Below, piece by piece: positions 27,102-37,000 of a DNA stretch of 47,230 bases. Within the stretch, counting starts at the first letter, position 1. Each line of letters starts with the position of its first letter. The position numbers were made by a program, and so were the translations under genes. The DNA is from Thomasclavelia saccharogumia DSM 17460 (GTDB lineage: Bacteria > Bacillota_I > Bacilli_A > Erysipelotrichales > Coprobacillaceae), in contig NZ_JMLH01000020.1 of NCBI RefSeq assembly GCF_000686665.1, forward strand, positions 1 through 47,230, in the 5' to 3' direction. The notes under the pieces were generated by a model that was given only the letters and a program-made list of their open reading frames with translations, was not told where the DNA came from and did no database searches.

Positions 27102-28418
27102 TTATTGCCATATATCTTTTAGAATATTTGTGGCTTGATCAATATCTTGATCAAGAATTCCTGAAAATGATAAAGTTATTTGATTATTTCTATTTTTATT
27201 TACTAAAATATCATTTTTTTTAGCTATCTCAATAAATTTATCAATTAAATCAATTTCAACAGACATAGTGATTTTTAATGCTGTTTCATATAAATCAAAA
27301 GTATAATCAGGAAAAGCTTGTTGTAAATTTTTTAAAAGATGTTCGCTTTTATCACGATAATGCTTTCTTAATCTTCTTAAATGTCTAGATAACTGCCCAT
27401 CTTCAATATACATTGCTAAAGCCAATTGTTCTAATTTTGAGGCAGTTTGATGATATCCATCTGATTTTTGTTTGAATAATGATAATAATTGATCAGGTAA
27501 AGCCATATAACTAATTCTAATTGATGGTAATAGTAATTTAGAAAAAGAACCAATATAAATAATATGATCATTATCTAATTTTGCCATTGCATCAATTGGT
27601 TTAGTATTGAATTTTAGTTCGCCATTATGATCATCTTCAATTATATAAACACCATTTTCCCGAGCATATTCGATTATTTCCAAACGTCGCTGCTGTTTAA
27701 GTGGATGCCCATGATAACCTCCAGATGAACTATTTAAATAAAGTAATTTCAAATTTGCTTTTTTTAATCCTTCAATTGTAATTCCTTTATCATCAACCGG
27801 TAATTTTACAACCTGCATATGACAATCATGGAACACTGCTTCAGCCTGCTTAAACCCGCCTTCTTCAATTCCCACAATATTATCCCTTTCAAACAAACTA
27901 CAGACATAATAAAGTAAGATTTGAAATCCGGCTCCAATTACATAATTATTGACAGGCCTTCTTACCCCACGGTATTCATGACTGTATTTTTGTAATGCTT
28001 TTTTTAATACTAATTCCCCTTGTGGTTCTCCATAACTCATTAAATCATCACTTTGATTGAGAGCTTTTTTAATATATTTTTTCCAGATATCTAAATTAAA
28101 ACTCTCACTGTCAACTAATCTTCCACTAAAATCATAACGATATTTATGATTATCAAATTGTTCATTAATTTGATTGAGATTTTCATTTATTGCATGTTTA
28201 TTGTATTGTACATCTACAAAATAACCCACCTTCTCTTTTGTATAAACATATCCCTCTACTAATAACTGCAAATATGCACTTTCAACAGTAGTCTTACTAA
28301 CATCTAATTGTTTGGCCATTTTTCTGATTGACGGTATTTTATCATTATACTTTAAATACCCTTTTTCAATATCATCAACAATTGTTTCATATACTTCTAA
28401 ATACTTATATTCTTTCAT
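27102..28418 (-). CDS. MocR/PdxR-type GntR-family regulator with aminotransferase fold
   Basis: 438 residues. The N-terminal winged helix (about 1-75) has IRKMAKQLDVSKTTVESAYLQLLVEGYV. The fold-type I PLP domain has GEPQGELVLKKAL, VIGAGFQILL, YLNSSSGGYHGHPL, YIIEDDHNGELKF and YIGSFSKLLLPSIRISYM, where the Lys after SFS is the expected Schiff-base residue. MocR proteins usually sense an amino compound or PLP and often control the divergent gene; here that is cysK1, 120 bases away. Control of cysteine synthesis is therefore a reasonable guess. The start has AAAGGGGA upstream. Confidence 0.9.
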   Translation of the reverse strand: MKEYKYLEVYETIVDDIEKGYLKYNDKIPSIRKMAKQLDVSKTTVESAYLQLLVEGYVYTKEKVGYFVDVQYNKHAINENLNQINEQFDNHKYRYDFSGRLVDSESFNLDIWKKYIKKALNQSDDLMSYGEPQGELVLKKALQKYSHEYRGVRRPVNNYVIGAGFQILLYYVCSLFERDNIVGIEEGGFKQAEAVFHDCHMQVVKLPVDDKGITIEGLKKANLKLLYLNSSSGGYHGHPLKQQRRLEIIEYARENGVYIIEDDHNGELKFNTKPIDAMAKLDNDHIIYIGSFSKLLLPSIRISYMALPDQLLSLFKQKSDGYHQTASKLEQLALAMYIEDGQLSRHLRRLRKHYRDKSEHLLKNLQQAFPDYTFDLYETALKITMSVEIDLIDKFIEIAKKNDILVNKNRNNQITLSFSGILDQDIDQATNILKDIWQ

Positions 28419-28538
28419 AAACAGTCCCCTTTAAAACTATTATAAATCATCATCTTGATAATGACAATTAAATATAATTAAATTTTTTATACCATAATCA
28501 TCCATTTTATGATATAACAAAAAAGAGGGAGTGAAGAT

Positions 28539-29453
28539 ATGAGCGTAAAAAAAAGTGTTTTAGAGGTAATCGGTAAAACACCTCTTATTCAAATTAATCG
28601 TTTCAAAGAAGCAAAAAACATAACTAATAATTTATATGCAAAAGTAGAATTTTTTAATCCTGGGGGAAGTGTTAAAGATCGAGTTGGATTAAAATTAATC
28701 AAACAGGCATATCAGGAAAAACTAATCAATGAAAAAACTACTATTATTGAACCAACTAGCGGTAACACAGGAATCGGATTAGCTATTGCCTGTGCCATCT
28801 ATAAAAATGAATTGATCTTGACCATGCCAGAAACAATGTCCATAGAAAGACAAAAGTTATTAAAAGCCTATGGTGCTAAAATTGTTTTAACAGCTGGTGA
28901 AAAAGGTATGCAGGGTGCAGTTGATAAAGCAAATGAATTAGCACGTAAAATTGAAAATAGCTTTATCCCTGGGCAATTTACCAATCCTAATAATCCATTA
29001 GCTCATGAAGAAACTACTGCTCTTGAAATAATTGATGATTTTGATGATACGATCGATTATTTTGTTGCTGGAATTGGTACAGGTGGTACTATTACTGGCA
29101 TCGCTAGAGAGCTAAAAAAGAAATATCCTGAAATAAAAATAATTGGTGTTGAACCTAGTGACTCTCCTTTAATTACAAAAGGAAAAGCCGGCAGTCATGG
29201 TCTTCAGGGGATTGGGGCAAATTTTATTCCTGAAATTCTTGATTTAGATCTTATCGACGAAGTAATAACTGTTTCAACTGATGAAGCTTATAATGCAGCT
29301 AGATTATTAGCAAAAAAAGAAGGTCTATTAGTTGGTATCTCGGCTGGAGCTGCCCTACATGGTGCCTCTATATTATCAGGTGAAAATAAAAATGTTATCG
29401 TTCTACTTCCAGATACTGGGGAACGTTATTTATCAACAGCTTTATTTGAATAA
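28539..29453 (+). CDS. cysK: Cysteine synthase A (O-acetylserine sulfhydrylase), copy 1
   Basis: A 304-residue fold-type II PLP enzyme making cysteine from O-acetylserine and sulfide. The PLP Lys is in NPGGSVKDRVG, the phosphate/substrate loop in [12 protein letters not shown], the glycine-rich cofactor loop in GIGTGGTITG, and GISAGAAL and [15 protein letters not shown] close the protein. It is divergent from a MocR regulator and tail-to-tail with a second cysK. A GAGGGAGTG site supports the start. It could also use other acceptors (homoserine or cysteine/CBS-like activity); sequence reading cannot tell. Confidence 0.92.
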   Translation: MSVKKSVLEVIGKTPLIQINRFKEAKNITNNLYAKVEFFNPGGSVKDRVGLKLIKQAYQEKLINEKTTIIEPTSGNTGIGLAIACAIYKNELILTMPETMSIERQKLLKAYGAKIVLTAGEKGMQGAVDKANELARKIENSFIPGQFTNPNNPLAHEETTALEIIDDFDDTIDYFVAGIGTGGTITGIARELKKKYPEIKIIGVEPSDSPLITKGKAGSHGLQGIGANFIPEILDLDLIDEVITVSTDEAYNAARLLAKKEGLLVGISAGAALHGASILSGENKNVIVLLPDTGERYLSTALFE

Positions 29454-29455
29454 TT

Positions 29456-29483
29456 AAAAAGCTATCGTTAATGATAGCTTTTT
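29456..29483. terminator. Bidirectional terminator between the two cysK genes
   Basis: An 11-bp stem (AAAAAGCTATC 29456-29466, complement 29473-29483) with a 6-base loop, A-rich on one side and T-rich on the other. Confidence 0.88.
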
Positions 29484-29490
29484 AATATAT

Positions 29491-30423
29491 TTAATCTGAT
29501 GATACTAATGCTGTTGAAAGATATCTTTCACCGGTATCCGGTAAAAGAACAACAATGTTTTTTCCCTTATTTTCTTCACGTTTTGCTAAAACAGCTGCTC
29601 CATACATTGCTGCTCCAGATGAAATTCCTACTAACGCTCCTTCCGTTTTAGCAATTTCTCGACTTGTTGCAAAAGCATCTTCATTAGATACCGCAATAAT
29701 TTCATCGTAAATACTTGTATCTAATGTATTAGGTACAAAACCAGCACCAATTCCTTGAATTGTGTGTGGCCCCGCTACCCCTTTTGAAAGAACAGGTGAA
29801 GCAGCTGGTTCAATGGCAACAACTTTAATATCAGGATTTTTTTCTTTTAAATATTTTCCAACTCCACTAATTGTTCCTCCAGTACCTACGCCAGCTACAA
29901 AAATATCAATATTTCCTTCTAACTGCTGATATATTTCTGGCCCTGTTGTTAAATAATGAATATTGGGATTTGCGGGATTATCAAATTGACTTGGAATAAA
30001 AGCGTTTGGTATTTCTTTTGCTAATTCATTAGCCTTATTAATAGCACCTTTCATTCCTAAACTTCCTGGTGTAAGTATTACCTTAGCACCATATGCTTTC
30101 AACAGATTCCGACGTTCAATCGACATTGTTTCCGGCATTGTCAAAATAACCTGATATCCTAAAGAAGCTCCTATAGCGGCCAACCCAATTCCGGTATTAC
30201 CACTAGTTGGTTCGATGATAACAGAATCCGGCTTCAAGACACCTTCTTCAATAGCTTTGCTCAACATTGCATTAGCAATTCTGTCTTTGACACTACCAGC
30301 GGGATTAAAATATTCTAGCTTTGCAAAAATATTAGCATTTAAGCTGTGTTTAGATAAATAATTATTTAATTTTAAAATTGGTGTATTTCCTATCAATTCA
30401 CTAATATGATTATTGTAAGTCAT
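29491..30423 (-). CDS. cysK: Cysteine synthase A, copy 2
   Basis: A 310-residue paralogue of the gene at 28539. It has [14 protein letters not shown] with the PLP Lys, [39 protein letters not shown] and [14 protein letters not shown]. Relative to copy 1 it has an Ala for Gly in the first loop and a slightly longer C-terminus. It has its own near-consensus promoter and a leader containing a 23-base palindrome, and the Rrf2 regulator gene lies directly upstream in the same direction. The ribosome-binding site is CGGAGGT. Confidence 0.93.
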   Translation of the reverse strand: MTYNNHISELIGNTPILKLNNYLSKHSLNANIFAKLEYFNPAGSVKDRIANAMLSKAIEEGVLKPDSVIIEPTSGNTGIGLAAIGASLGYQVILTMPETMSIERRNLLKAYGAKVILTPGSLGMKGAINKANELAKEIPNAFIPSQFDNPANPNIHYLTTGPEIYQQLEGNIDIFVAGVGTGGTISGVGKYLKEKNPDIKVVAIEPAASPVLSKGVAGPHTIQGIGAGFVPNTLDTSIYDEIIAVSNEDAFATSREIAKTEGALVGISSGAAMYGAAVLAKREENKGKNIVVLLPDTGERYLSTALVSSD

Positions 30424-30443
30424 TTTTTTACCTCCGTTATATT

Positions 30444-30530
30444 ATATTATTAACAATTAATAATATGTTTATAATTCCTATATTCCCTACTGTTTTAATA
30501 TGATTATATCATTGATTCATATTTTGTCAA
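30444..30530 (-). promoter_or_regulatory. cysK copy 2 promoter and palindromic leader
   Basis: On the minus strand TTGACA (30525-30530), a 16-base spacer and TATAAT (30503-30508). Downstream, 10-base perfect arms at 30444-30453 and 30457-30466 (spacer CAA) form a palindrome just before the Shine-Dalgarno. Two GGAAT words lie between the -10 and the palindrome, which vaguely recalls Rrf2/CymR sites. The adjacent Rrf2 protein is the obvious candidate regulator. Confidence 0.65.
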
Positions 30531-30535
30531 CAAAA

Positions 30536-30551
30536 AAAGCCCGAAGGCTTT
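30536..30551 (-). terminator. UUCG-loop terminator after the Rrf2 gene
   Basis: On the minus strand AAAGCC-UUCG-GGCUUU followed by a U-run: a short stem closed by the very stable C(UUCG)G tetraloop. It overlaps the Rrf2 stop codon region. Confidence 0.8.
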
Positions 30552-30984
30552 ATATAGAATAATTATTGACTTGATTGCTAGCTTGGTCAATTAGATCTTG
30601 TAGTGTAACACTATCAACATATTCTTTGATCACCTTATCCAATCCCTGCCAAAAAGGTAACGTAATACATTCATTACTTCGTGAACAATGATTATTATGA
30701 TCTTTTAAACAAGCTACAGGTGCAAGATCACCTTCCGTAATTCTTAAAATATCTCCGATAATATACTGATCAGGGCGTTTTGTTAAGCGATAACCTCCAC
30801 TATTACCTCTTAAACTCTGTAAATATCCCGCCTTGTTTAATAATGATATAATTTGCTCAAGATACTTGACTGTTAATTCCTGCCTCATGGCGATATCTTT
30901 CAGGGGTATAAATTTACCATCATCATGCATAGCAATATCCAACATAACTCTCAAAGCATAACGTCCTTTGGTTGAAATCTTCAT
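30550..30984 (-). CDS. Rrf2-family transcriptional regulator (IscR/CymR-like)
   Basis: 144 residues. The winged helix starts MKISTKGRYALRVMLDIA, with recognition helix LTVKYLEQIISLLNKAGYL and wing SLRGNSGGYRL. Three cysteines (Cys92, Cys100 and Cys106) lie in the Fe-S loop position, as in IscR-type members and unlike cysteine-free CymR. It may therefore sense Fe-S status or sulfur. It lies upstream of cysK copy 2 and is separated from it by a terminator and promoter. Its own upstream region holds an AATAATA/TATTATT inverted repeat that could mediate autoregulation. The ribosome-binding site is GAGGTGA. Confidence 0.9.
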   Translation of the reverse strand: MKISTKGRYALRVMLDIAMHDDGKFIPLKDIAMRQELTVKYLEQIISLLNKAGYLQSLRGNSGGYRLTKRPDQYIIGDILRITEGDLAPVACLKDHNNHCSRSNECITLPFWQGLDKVIKEYVDSVTLQDLIDQASNQVNNYSI

Positions 30985-31002
30985 TTGTCTTCACCTCGAT
31001 AT

Positions 31003-31020
31003 AATAATACTGATATTATT
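31003..31020 (-). promoter_or_regulatory. Inverted repeat upstream of the Rrf2 gene
   Basis: Perfect 7-base arms AATAATA (31003-31009) and TATTATT (31014-31020), 4 bases apart, lie about 20 bases before the Rrf2 start. It is a possible autoregulatory site, but the AT-only arms make chance plausible. Confidence 0.35.
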
Positions 31021-31038
31021 CGATAAATACAAGCAAAA

Positions 31039-31776
31039 TTAATCATTTATCTTATCAATTATGCAATTATCATGCTTTTCCAACAAGAAACAATGTTCAG
31101 CATTACCTAATGTTTCTAGAAAATCCCCTAAATCAGTAGGTGTAATGACTACATGATCTAAAATATTACTCGTCTTAGTTACCTCGATGCCAACTGCCTG
31201 CAAAGCATAGTATACAAGTTCACTGCAATATAGAGTCGTATCATCATAAGTAATCATGCTGTAGTCATAAGGGGTTCCTAAATAATCTAGAGCACGATCA
31301 ATATAATATTTGATAAACTCATTGTCTTCGTTAAATCGATAGCCTGAAAGAGCCTTGAGATAAGACTCTTCTTTTAAATTTGCCATCTGATCAAAAGTTC
31401 TGATTTTAACTCCTGATGAATTACTATCTAAAACTAAAACTTCATTTTGATTTTGATAATGTTTGATTATATCTTGATAATATTTATCATTCGGTTGATA
31501 AAACTCTGTAAACTGCTGATATGTACCAAGATAAAAAACTGTATGTTTCCATCTTCCAGGAATAGCATATGAACTTAAGTAATTTGTATTTTCAATATTT
31601 ATAATATCGCCAACTTTAAAAATATTTGTATAATTTAACAGCTCATCATATTCAATAACTTCATCTTTTGCTATAGATGTACTTTCGACAACTTCAATAT
31701 GATCGGCTGTTTCATTTTTAAAAGAGCAGCCACTTATCATTAATATTAATACTATTACCAAAAGAAATTTTTTCAT
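31039..31776 (-). CDS. YiiX/NlpC-P60-like (permuted papain fold) lipoprotein hydrolase
   Basis: 245 residues. The lipoprotein signal ends in MISGC (Cys17). The circularly permuted NlpC/P60 core shows the His in GRWKHTVFYLG and the nucleophile Cys in TTLYCSELVYYAL, with LGTPYDYS before it. Such enzymes cleave peptide or amide bonds in cell-wall or lipid substrates; the substrate is not predictable here. It follows tex by 11 bases, and AAGGATGAG precedes the ATG at 31776; a TTG one codon earlier is in frame but better seen as leader. Confidence 0.8.
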   Translation of the reverse strand: MKKFLLVIVLILMISGCSFKNETADHIEVVESTSIAKDEVIEYDELLNYTNIFKVGDIINIENTNYLSSYAIPGRWKHTVFYLGTYQQFTEFYQPNDKYYQDIIKHYQNQNEVLVLDSNSSGVKIRTFDQMANLKEESYLKALSGYRFNEDNEFIKYYIDRALDYLGTPYDYSMITYDDTTLYCSELVYYALQAVGIEVTKTSNILDHVVITPTDLGDFLETLGNAEHCFLLEKHDNCIIDKIND

Positions 31777-31787
31777 CAACTCATCCT

Positions 31788-33932
31788 TTAATCTTTAATC
31801 ATACTTAAACCAACACGATGTTTATTAACATCAACATCAATAACATATACTTCAACAATGTCTCCTATACTTAGTTTATCCAAAGGATGCTTAATTCTTT
31901 CATGTGAAATTTTAGAAATGTGTACTAAACCGTCATTTTTTAAACCGATATCAATAAAAGCTCCAAAATCCACAACATTTCTAACTGTACCTTCTAAAGC
32001 CATTCCTGGCTTTAAATCCTCAATTTTTAAAATATCTTTCTTTAAAAGCGGGGTCGCATAATTATCTCTTGGTGAACGATTCGGTTTAATAAAACTATCA
32101 ATTATATCATCCAATGTATAATTATCGATTTGTAATTCCTTCATTGCTTTTTCTTTATTAAGATTCGTAAGTTTATCAGCAATCTCTTTTGTTCCCAATT
32201 CTTTTTCATCTGCACCTATTAATTTTAATAATTCTTTAGCCTGAGCATAATTTTCAGGATGGATCGCAGTTGCATCGAATGGATCATTGGCACCAGGAAT
32301 TCGTAAAAATCCAATTGATTGTTGATAAGTTTTAGCTCCTAATTTATTAACATTCTTTATTTCTTCACGGTTAGTAAATTTACCATGTTCATCACGATAT
32401 TTAATAATATTTTTAGCTACGCCGCTGTTCAATCCAGAAACATATTGTAACAAAGAAGCAGACGCTGTATTAATATCAACGCCAACACTATTAACAGCTT
32501 TTTCAACAACAAAATCTAACTGTTCTTCAAGTTGTTTTTGAGCTATATCATGCTGATATTGGCCAACACTGATTGCTTTAGGTTCAATTTTTACTAGTTC
32601 AGCTAAAGGATCTTGTAATCTTCGAGCTATTGATACTGCAGAACGCTCTTCTACTTGATAATCTGGAAATTCTTCTTTAGCAAGTTTACTAGCTGAATAA
32701 ACCGATGCCCCAGCTTCAGAAATAATCGCATAATCAACATCAAGATTATTTTCTTTGATTAATTGTGAAATAAAAGCTTCACTCTCTCTGCTGGCAGTTC
32801 CATTACCAATTGCGATGATTTCAATTTTATATTTCTTAATAATATCTAATAACGTTTTTTTCTCTTTATCATAATTATTTTTAGGTATCGTAATGAATAC
32901 TTTATCGATCTTTAATACTTTTCCTGTTTGATCAACAACTGCTAATTTACAACCAGTACGATAAGCAGGATCAACACCTAATACCATTTTATCTTTTAAT
33001 GGCGCCTGCATAAGTAATTTTTCTAAATTAATTGAAAATACTTTTAATGCTTGTTCACTAGCTTTTTCTGTTAATTCATTACGTACTTCACGTTCAATTG
33101 AAGGTAATAATAAACGATTTAAGCTATCTTCAACAACTTTTAATAAATAATCGTTGACACTACTATTTCTTTTTTTAGTTATACCACGATATATATATTG
33201 GATCAAAAAATCCTTATCCATAATAATATTCACTGTAATTACTTTTTCATTTTCAGCACGATTAACAGCTAAAATACGGTGTGAAACGATTCGATTAACG
33301 CGTTCATGATAATCGTAATACATTTCATATACTTTTGTTTCATCAGGATTTTTCTTTTTGACTTTTGTTTCAATCGTACCTGATTTATACATGATATCTT
33401 TAACAAACTTACGGTATTTGATATCGTCACTAATAACTTCGGCAATAATATCTAAAGCACCTTGAATCGCCTCTTCAATAGTCGTTACTTTATCATTTAA
33501 ATATTTTTTTGCTTCTTCATTAATATCTCCTTTAGGTAAAGACAATATCCATTTACTTAATGGCTCTAAACCTTTAGCTTTGGCTTCAGTTGCTTTAGTC
33601 TTTCTTTTCTCCTTATAAGGTCGATACAAATCTTCTACTTCATTTAATTTAGCAGCTTTTAAAATATCTGCTCTTAACTGCTCCGTTAACATTCCTTTTT
33701 CATCTATTAATCTAATAACATCTTCTTTACGTTTCAATAAACCGATTTGATATTGATAATATTTATCAATATTTCTGATCTGGTCCTCATCTAAGCCACC
33801 TGTTGCCTCTTTACGATACCGGGCAATAAAGGGAACTGTATTCCCCTGCTCTAATAATGATAAAACTGCAACTACTTGTTTTTCAGCTACTCCTAATTCT
33901 TTTGCTGCTATTTTAATAATTTCCTCGTTCAT
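31788..33932 (-). CDS. tex: Tex-family RNA-binding transcription accessory protein
   Basis: A 714-residue Tex protein. The N-terminal helical domain has ARYRKEATGGLDEDQIR and EVEDLYRPYKEKRKTKA. The YqgF-like RNase H fold starts at VLGVDPAYRTGCKLAVVD, followed by helix-hairpin-helix units (SVGVDINTAS..LLQYVSG, GLNSGVAKNIIKYRDEHG). A C-terminal S1 domain (about 640-712, LEGTVRNVVDFGAFIDIG) closes it. It acts in the cytoplasm on transcription and RNA, essential in some pathogens. Length is normal. It probably forms a two-gene operon with the downstream lipoprotein. Confidence 0.95.
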   Translation of the reverse strand: MNEEIIKIAAKELGVAEKQVVAVLSLLEQGNTVPFIARYRKEATGGLDEDQIRNIDKYYQYQIGLLKRKEDVIRLIDEKGMLTEQLRADILKAAKLNEVEDLYRPYKEKRKTKATEAKAKGLEPLSKWILSLPKGDINEEAKKYLNDKVTTIEEAIQGALDIIAEVISDDIKYRKFVKDIMYKSGTIETKVKKKNPDETKVYEMYYDYHERVNRIVSHRILAVNRAENEKVITVNIIMDKDFLIQYIYRGITKKRNSSVNDYLLKVVEDSLNRLLLPSIEREVRNELTEKASEQALKVFSINLEKLLMQAPLKDKMVLGVDPAYRTGCKLAVVDQTGKVLKIDKVFITIPKNNYDKEKKTLLDIIKKYKIEIIAIGNGTASRESEAFISQLIKENNLDVDYAIISEAGASVYSASKLAKEEFPDYQVEERSAVSIARRLQDPLAELVKIEPKAISVGQYQHDIAQKQLEEQLDFVVEKAVNSVGVDINTASASLLQYVSGLNSGVAKNIIKYRDEHGKFTNREEIKNVNKLGAKTYQQSIGFLRIPGANDPFDATAIHPENYAQAKELLKLIGADEKELGTKEIADKLTNLNKEKAMKELQIDNYTLDDIIDSFIKPNRSPRDNYATPLLKKDILKIEDLKPGMALEGTVRNVVDFGAFIDIGLKNDGLVHISKISHERIKHPLDKLSIGDIVEVYVIDVDVNKHRVGLSMIKD

Positions 33933-34008
33933 AATAACTCCTCTTATAATTAAACTTTAACTATATTATTTTATCCAAAATTAATAAAATATCAACTCTT
34001 ATTTAAAA

Positions 34009-34038
34009 AAAGGAAGCTATCATTATCAAGCTTCCTTT
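34009..34038. terminator. Terminator after the sialidase gene
   Basis: A 10-bp stem (AAAGGAAGCT 34009-34018, complement 34029-34038) with a 10-base loop and A/T-rich tails, 10 bases after the sialidase stop on the minus strand. Confidence 0.8.
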
Positions 34039-34047
34039 AAAATATCA

Positions 34048-37000
34048 TTATTTCTTTTTCTTTTTAGATAAATATGCAAGCATACTTAACGAAGCAGCAG
34101 CTCCTAATGCAACAGTCAAATTAGTAGTATCACCAGTAGCTACACTTGCTGTTGTATCACCAGTTTTGACTGAATTACTCGTTTTAACTTCTTCTAATCC
34201 TGCCATTGCTTTAGCTAACACATCTTTAGCATTATCTACCTGTTCTTGACTCGCTTCTGGATCATTTAAGATTGCTTTAGCTTCATTTAAAGCATCTGCC
34301 ACTACTGCCCATGACTCAGCACTATAATTAGCAGCATTTAAACCATTGGCCTTATTGATTAAATCATTTAATAAATCTTTATTTGGTTTTAATCTTAAGT
34401 TCAAGAACGCTTTTACCAATTCTGTGTATACTTCATTAACTTCATCCTGCATTGCATTTTCGTCAGCTAAAACTGAATTTGCTTTATCCAATACTGGTAA
34501 CATTGCCTGCCATGATGTTTCGATATATTTACTTTCATCTAAGGCATTGATATCATCTACTTGTTTTTGTAATGCTGTTTTGTCACCTTTGTAGAATTCT
34601 AACATATGCATTGCATTCGCTAGTCGATCAAAAGCACTATTTACTTCACTTTGAGCGGCATTAGTTTTTGCATATACTTCTTTAGCGTTTGTTAAAGCTT
34701 CATTAAATTCAGTTACTACGGCTGGTACGACATTTTCTAAGCTTGCTTTTTCAGCCATTTCAATGGCAATAGCTAATAATAATTTATCAGCATCATCAAC
34801 TTCAACTTTATCTAATTGAGCTTCAAGATAATTAGCTTTAACAACTATATCTAATACTTCTCTATTTGATGTTACAGAATCTATTTGTGTTTTTAAAACA
34901 GCTAATTCAGAAACAAAACTTTCCCATGATTCAGCAGTATAATCTTCTTCTTTCAATACCTCTAATCTTGCAATTGTATTTTTTGCATCACTTATATCAA
35001 TCAAAGCATTTTTAGCACTTGATATTTTTGCATAAGCATTATTCAACATTGTTTGAGAAACTAATTCAGCATCTAATAAAGCCTGAGCTTCATTTACACT
35101 AGCTAAAAGTTCATCAACTGTTGTTTTAGAATATCTATCAGTATCTAATTCATTAACTTCATTTATTAAATTTGTTAATGCTGTTTTATCACCAGGTTCA
35201 ATGACACCATCACTATATTCAAATAAGTTTATTTCAGCAACAGCACAACTTTGTTTAGCTCCTGTACCATATGCTTCAAGTACCGTTAATTTAACATATA
35301 GAGCATCTGTAGGAATAAATTCTGCATATTGAACATTTTTACTATCTTGCCAAGTACCTGTAGCCACCACATTGAATTCTTCACCGTCATTACTTACAGA
35401 AACTTCATATTGTTTAACTCTACCATTACTACTATTTTGACGTGGCGTATAAGCTAATTTATATAATTTCTTTGTTTCCTCTAATTTTAGTGTTACTGAT
35501 TGTGGTAAATTAATATTTGCATTTCCCCATGTTGAATGCCAATAAGTATTTGGATTATTATCAATAACATTACTTGCTGCACCATCTGCATTTTCAGCTG
35601 TACTTGAAGAATGTTGTGAAGTATAACTATTTAAAGTTATGCCACTATTGATTTGTGTAAAATCATGAATATTAGTATTTAATGTACCAACTTTTCCATT
35701 TCTAATGTTTTCAATAATACCATCAGTTTCTACAATTTCAACAGCTTTCATTACACCATTAACCTGTTCAGGTAATGCAGCTTCAAATGTAATTGTATCG
35801 CTTCCAGAACCTGCTTGATAATCAGCCAAAATAACTTTATCATTAATAGTTAACTTTAATTGTGGGTTATTTATTGCAATCAACTCTTGATCAAATGTTA
35901 ATGTAACATTAATTTTTCCATTTTCAACATCTGTAGAATAGCTAATAAGCTTTGGATCTTTCATTTGTTCAGCAACAGTTCCTGCTGTGATGAAATCATC
36001 ATTAAATTCTGTATATTTAATATCAAATGTTCCATCAGTATCATCTTCGTAAAGTAATCCAAATAAAACATCATTTTCATCATTTTGTAATATACTTAAA
36101 CAAGAATATTGGAATTTACCAGTATTTAAAATCTGACTATCAGTCCATGTAATATCCCCAGTTTCTTGATCAACTTCTCCAATATGAACCATACCTTGTG
36201 TTCTAGGATAATGATCAGGATTAGTCATTACAACATATTCTTTACCATCTTGAGTATAATTTACTACTGAAAGCTGACAATAAGTATCATTGATTTCAGT
36301 CTTTTCAACTTTATCCCAAGTCATTCCACCATCACTACTTGTTGCAACATAAACCTTACCATAGTAAACACTATCATAAGTATTTCGCATAAATAATTTA
36401 ACTTGTCCGTTATTTAATTGGATAGCTTGAGACTCAGTAAACATCTGACCACCATTATTCATTGTTTCACGGTCATTACCCTTTAATACTTGTGGCGATT
36501 CACCTAAAGTCCATGTTTCACCACCATCTTTACTAATGATCATTGCTGAAGATTGGCTTCCACTAACATTAGCACTAGCAGTATAAACTGGTACTGCTAA
36601 ACTTCCATCATGCAATTGAATTCCATTTCCAGGACCTGTTCCAATAAACATCATCCAATCTTCTTTAACTTGTGGTGTTATATCAACCGGATTTGCCCAA
36701 GTTTTACCATCATCATCAGAATAAGTCAACCATAGATATTGGGTATTTAAAATATGTAATTCACCTTTATCAGGTCCATTTTTCAACATATAAATATTAC
36801 CTTTATATTCTCCATTCAAATAAAGGCTTCCACGTTCATGATATGGCGCATTACCTTTTAAAACAACCGTATATCCTGTCTTATTATTTTGCTCATCATA
36901 TACATAACCTGTATCACCATCAGGACGAATCGTATACTCGTTTCCTTCACTATCGAATAATTGTTGATAATTAACCCCATCAATTTCTTTATATCCATTA

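Noticed and set aside
34150-35220. Tandem DNA repeats or CRISPR-like array in the sialidase tail
   Set aside because: The repetition is at protein level (FIVAR modules); the DNA copies differ, and no short direct repeats with regular spacers occur here or elsewhere in the window.
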